Shown here in pieces: positions 60,769-64,000 of a DNA stretch of 64,000 nucleotides. A program made the translations under genes and the position numbers. This DNA is from Gilliamella bombi (GTDB lineage Bacteria > Pseudomonadota > Gammaproteobacteria > Enterobacterales > Orbaceae), in assembly GCF_900103255.1 (NCBI RefSeq), contig NZ_FMWS01000037.1, positions 1-64,000 of the forward strand, given 5' to 3'. How positions within the stretch are numbered: the first letter of the stretch is position 1; each line of letters begins with the position of its first letter. Under the pieces are notes generated by a model. The model was not told the origin of the DNA. It saw only the letters and a list, made by a program, of their open reading frames with translations, and did not search any database.

Positions 60769-61937
60769 GTTCACTGCCGTGTAGGCAGTTTAGAAAACCG
60801 AGCATCAATCATGACAAAACAATTCAAAAGTTCACTGCCGTGTAGGCAGTTTAGAAAATTCAAAGTCATAATCATAGTACACCAATTCGGTTCACTGCCG
60901 TGTAGGCAGTTTAGAAATTTAACTGACACTGTTGACGTTGTTCCCGCTGGTTCACTGCCGTGTAGGCAGTTTAGAAAAGTTGTTTTACCAGTTTTGTTAT
61001 AGTCATCAAGTTCACTGCCGTGTAGGCAGTTTAGAAACTATCGCTTTTGCTTGGGCATTACACGAAACTGTTCACTGCCGTGTAGGCAGTTTAGAAATGT
61101 TTCAGAAAGGTATTCCATCTCTTTTTCAGGTTCACTGCCGTGTAGGCAGTTTAGAAAAGATTGACATGGCATTTTTCCAAGCTGATGAAGTTCACTGCCG
61201 TGTAGGCAGTTTAGAAATCAGTTAAACACCAGTAGCTTTTTTCTATTTGGTTCACTGCCGTGTAGGCAGTTTAGAAAGTGGCCGATTATTTAGAATCAAA
61301 ATGCTCGGAGTTCACTGCCGTGTAGGCAGTTTAGAAAATCAATACAGCGGCTAGAAAAGACTACCAAACGTTCACTGCCGTGTAGGCAGTTTAGAAATAT
61401 TTGATCTCTGATAGCTGAAAAAGCTTTACGTTCACTGCCGTGTAGGCAGTTTAGAAACTATGATCGGCTGGGTATGTCCATATGTTGCCGTTCACTGCCG
61501 TGTAGGCAGTTTAGAAAACCATATGGAGATTTAACTAGTGAACATAATGGTTCACTGCCGTGTAGGCAGTTTAGAAATGCGGCTAAAAAAGCTATTAATG
61601 CGCTAGCTCGTTCACTGCCGTGTAGGCAGTTTAGAAAGATGATTTAACTTCTTTTCCTTTTCTTGAGTGGTTCACTGCCGTGTAGGCAGTTTAGAAACAA
61701 CGTCTAGCGTTCTATCATCAGCCCAATAAGTTCACTGCCGTGTAGGCAGTTTAGAAATCTAATTGTTATTGATGTTACTAAACCTCCAGGTTCACTGCCG
61801 TGTAGGCAGTTTAGAAACACCCGGTAAAGAAATTGCCATTCACATTAGCGTTCACTGCCGTGTAGGCAGTTTAGAAAGTTATAATCATCTTCAGCCATTC
61901 CGCACATCAGTTCACTGCCGTGTAGGCGGTATTTTGT
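60769..61937 (+). CRISPR. Type I-F CRISPR array, 20 repeats and 19 spacers
   Basis: The 28-base repeat begins GTTCACTGCCGTGTAGGCAG and ends TTTAGAAA; its CTGCC/GGCAG stem with a 5-base loop is the Cas6f type. Repeats start at 60769, then every 60 bases from 60830 to 61910. Spacers are 32 bases; the first, next to the leader, is 33. Nineteen repeats are identical. The last (61910-61937) differs in its 3' third, as usual at the distal end. All spacers look different and none matches this window by eye. There is no cas gene in the window; the first 2 kb to the right holds an adhesin instead. Confidence 0.97.
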
Positions 61938-62309
61938 ATAAAAAATAGAAATTTCTGTATAACTGGTTGATTTTAATGAAAATAAAAAATTAAATAAAAT
62001 CAATACGCTACCTAAACGATTTTATGGGCGTAATACATCCCATAACATGGTAAGGATTATATGTTCATTGGTTGTTAGGTAATTCACTAATTCCTTGGTT
62101 TAGAAATTATCACCAATATTCATTATTTCCACAAAAGTTAAGACTTACAAAACCTAACACCGTATTCTAATTAAAAAATTGCATAAAAAACTAGCCAAGT
62201 TTTTTTAAAATGGCTATGCTTTAACCTCCTTAAAGGAATAGTTTATTAAACAATCAAATAAATATAAAAATTAAAATAAATCATTAATTTACTTGACGGG
62301 TGAACCGTA
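61938..62309 (+). other. Region between the CRISPR array and adhesin 2
   Basis: No gene is seen. From about 61979 the sequence resembles 1-440 of this window (AT-rich start, 'aactagcca' block, 'aaacaatcaaa' block, 'acttgac' then a GGGTGA ribosome-binding site). It should contain the promoter of the second adhesin. Confidence 0.5.
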
Positions 62310-63415
62310 ATGCATTATCATTTTAGACACCAGACACCAGACACCAGCACTGGCAAACCTATGTCTTAAATTTATCAGATAAACACACTAGTTGGATTTT
62401 TAACCCCGCCACGTTTATATCTTCAAAGTTATTTTTCAAATTATTATCAAAATTATTCCGAAAAGTTCCGTTAGTATTGGTATTGTTATTATTGTCTTCT
62501 TTATGGAATGTACAGGCGAATGGCAAAAAGGTTCGAACGGGTAATCGTAGTGATGCAATAATGCTACAACTGTCGCAGCCAGTTATCAATTATGTAAGAC
62601 CGAATCTAATTTTGGGTAAAGATAAATACGCAGGCCTAGCTGACATATGGAATCCTAAGAAGGGCTTTTTAGTTCAATCAATCAATCCTGAATCATACAA
62701 TTTAAATTTCCCGACTACAGGAGCGCATAATTTATATTTTGATTTACTTATAACAGGAATAGATGTGAGAGACTTGACATGGGAACCGGTCACGCATGAG
62801 GGAATTACAGCAACAGTGACAAATGATGTAGTTTGTGACAGTTGGATTCCTTATGAGGATTGTAAAGAGTGGGTAGCACGTGTTAAGTTAACAGGTCCAG
62901 TGGCAAGATATCGATGGGACAATCCTAAACCTAGTGTAGTTAAGCCAAGATTACCGCAAACGTTTGAGTTAGTGGGTAGAGATATATATGGCGTTGAGGT
63001 AGTAAAATATGGATTTGTGTTGAAGCAGTGGTTCATCCATCGGGGTGATAAGAGCTTGTATTATGATATGTTAATATGGTGTCATAATATAGGCTACCAT
63101 ATGCCAAGGGTCAGAGATTTAACCAACGCGGTTAATGTTAACGGAGGTCTTCTTCCTCCTGTTGTAGGTGCTAGCCCATCTTCACCATATAATAATTACA
63201 TGCGTCATATTGATGCCGGCTTTTTTTCCGAGTGGGGCGTCGTGGACTTCTACAAAGGTGCCGACTTTGGCTTCAACTACCACTTGTCGAGCGAGGATGA
63301 AAATGATAAGAATACTTCCTTCATGTACGTTGTGGACTCGGCCTATGGCGATATTAGGACGGGCAGCTCAATGGGCAGCTTTTATGTTGTTTGCGTCTCG
63401 GACCTCAGACCTTAG
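62310..63415 (+). CDS. Adhesion-domain (DUF823-like) secreted protein 2, out of frame at a 7-bp repeat tract
   Basis: This is the paralogue of the gene at 441-2050. The open frame runs from 62327 to the stop at 63415. A simple call would start at a TTG at 62477 within the signal peptide. The ATG at 62310 (GGGTGA upstream) reads MHYHFRHQTP and stops at 62367-62369. One more 7-bp unit, or one unit in all, joins it to the frame with HWQTYVLNLS, a Leu-rich signal segment and a cleavage site near VQA. The mature protein is one adhesion domain: IWNPKKGFLVQS, NFPTTGAHNLYFDL, GITATVT, LPQTFELVGRDIYGVEVVKYGFVLKQWF, FFSEWG and a final VVCVSDLRP. There is no membrane anchor. It matches the family better than copy 1 does. 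Confidence 0.7.
62326..62346 (+). repeat. Three tandem GACACCA units (putative phase-variation tract)
   Basis: Three perfect GACACCA copies lie 16 bases after the ATG at 62310, at the same codon position as GGCACAA in adhesin 1. The two units differ at two of seven bases, and all three copies within each locus agree. Four copies or one copy give an open frame into the adhesin. Confidence 0.75.
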
Positions 63416-63493
63416 TCCTTATTTCCTAGTCCTTAGGTCGCCGAGGCCAATATTTAGAAATTCCTATTTTGATACTTTAACTATCATAAAATT

Positions 63494-63521
63494 GTTTACC
63501 GCCGTGTAGGCAGTTTAGAAA
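63494..63521 (+). repeat. Solitary degenerate type I-F CRISPR repeat
   Basis: These 28 bases match the array repeat except at positions 4 (C to T) and 7 (T to C), so one pair of the stem is lost. It is 78 bases after the adhesin 2 stop and in the same orientation as the array. No second repeat follows at a spacer's distance within the window. The surrounding gap 63416-63765 has no gene. Confidence 0.9.
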
Positions 63522-63636
63522 TATATAAAGATATGTCAGGGAGAGTTAGTGCTTCATGAAGTCTTTTTGTATTACAAACGGTTGAATGAATGGCCGTAAT
63601 ACGTTTATTCAAATTGATAATAATTTTCTTTATGAT

Positions 63637-63682
63637 ATTAACGCCATATCACTTGTTGTTGATACGGCGTTAATTTTATTTT
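63637..63682 (+). terminator. Strong hairpin terminator
   Basis: ATTAACGCCATATCA pairs with TGATACGGCGTTAAT (one G-T pair) around an 8-base loop, followed by TTTATTTTATG. It would stop transcripts coming from the adhesin or the lone repeat. Confidence 0.75.
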
Positions 63683-63765
63683 ATGAAAGTTTATTACAGT
63701 AGTTTAACTGACTATTTCCTATAACCAACAATTGATTCCTACACATCATATTAGTTGATTGATCA

Positions 63766-63981
63766 TTATTTTGCCATTTTTGGGGTATCTATCTGCTTTA
63801 CTAATGTAAAATCTATAGCTAATAATTTTTCTAATCGTGCAAGTATCCAATTATAACGATCTTTTAATGCATCTTCATGCCATTGTTGATTAAATGTTTT
63901 TTGATTAAAATCATCTAATACTTTTTGAGAAAGGCGAAATGCAGTCGTGTTATTAGTATGATTACCCTGATATACGATCAT
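63766..63981 (-). CDS. C-terminal part or small protein of unknown function
   Basis: A 71-codon frame runs leftward from an ATG at 63981, and the same frame stays open to the window edge (NPFNV before the Met), so it may be the end of a longer gene. The sequence (VYQGNHTNNTTAFRLSQKVL, ALKDRYNWILARLEKLL) is soluble and partly helical. I do not recognise it. Confidence 0.4.
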   Translation of the reverse strand: MIVYQGNHTNNTTAFRLSQKVLDDFNQKTFNQQWHEDALKDRYNWILARLEKLLAIDFTLVKQIDTPKMAK

Positions 63982-64000
63982 TTTGACATTGAAAGGATTA

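Noticed and set aside
60811-61948. Open frames inside the CRISPR array that read HCRVGSLE repeats
   Set aside because: Repeat plus spacer is 60 bases, a multiple of three, so a frame free of stops in the repeat runs on by chance; they are array sequence, not genes.

Overview
This looks like a chromosomal segment of an AT-rich gammaproteobacterium. Gene content, gene order and protein likeness (fabA next to lonH/ycbZ; lipB-lipA beside aceEF-lpd; prfA-prmC-kdsA; rnm-yciO-rluB; thiBPQ under a TPP riboswitch; a type I-F CRISPR repeat) fit the Orbaceae, most probably Gilliamella or a relative (insect gut symbionts). The genus call is inference. No tRNA or rRNA gene, prophage or intact insertion sequence was recognised.

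Layout. 1-2050: an adhesion-domain (DUF823-like) surface protein whose 5' end carries three copies of a 7-bp repeat that throw it out of frame. 2392-16856: housekeeping genes (proC, a cold-shock gene, a secreted nuclease, fabA, lonH/ycbZ, yejM/lapC, lipA, lipB, the pyruvate dehydrogenase operon). 16857-18950: a tandem duplication of about 981 bp, each unit with a 118-aa gene of unknown function. 18985-27904: a tightly coupled four-gene defence operon (PLD-like/SNF2 helicase, DUF4391 protein, type III Mod, type III Res). 28488-31277: prfA, prmC, kdsA. 32080-36183: chitooligosaccharide uptake and cleavage (chiP, chb). 36255-39369: rraB, rnm, yciO, rluB. 39641-42461: two lipoproteins of unknown function. 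42686-46110: TPP riboswitch and thiBPQ. 46228-49072: cptA and SOS-type dinB. 49151-53353: a beta-glucoside PTS operon with a divergent GntR regulator that is frameshifted at an A7 tract. 53439-60408: a type IC (EcoR124-like) restriction-modification locus with an embedded PrrC anticodon nuclease (hsdM-hsdS-prrC-hsdR, the order of the E. coli prr locus). 60418-61937: leader and 20-repeat type I-F CRISPR array without cas genes in view. 62310-63415: a second adhesin, paralogous to the first and again disrupted by three copies of a (different) 7-bp repeat. 63494: a lone degenerate CRISPR repeat.

How the parts work together. The right third is a layered defence zone: a type IC restriction system with a tRNA-cleaving back-up that should fire when a phage blocks restriction, and a CRISPR array; a separate type III-like island lies at 19-28 kb. 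The two adhesin genes look like contingency loci. In both, adding one 7-bp unit (or dropping to one unit) would fuse an ATG with a good ribosome-binding site to a conserved upstream reading frame and the signal peptide. The repeat units differ between the two genes, but all three copies agree within each gene, which suggests active expansion and contraction. Other candidate variability points are the TAEL repeats in HsdS (recognition-spacer switching) and the A7 tract in the GntR gene.
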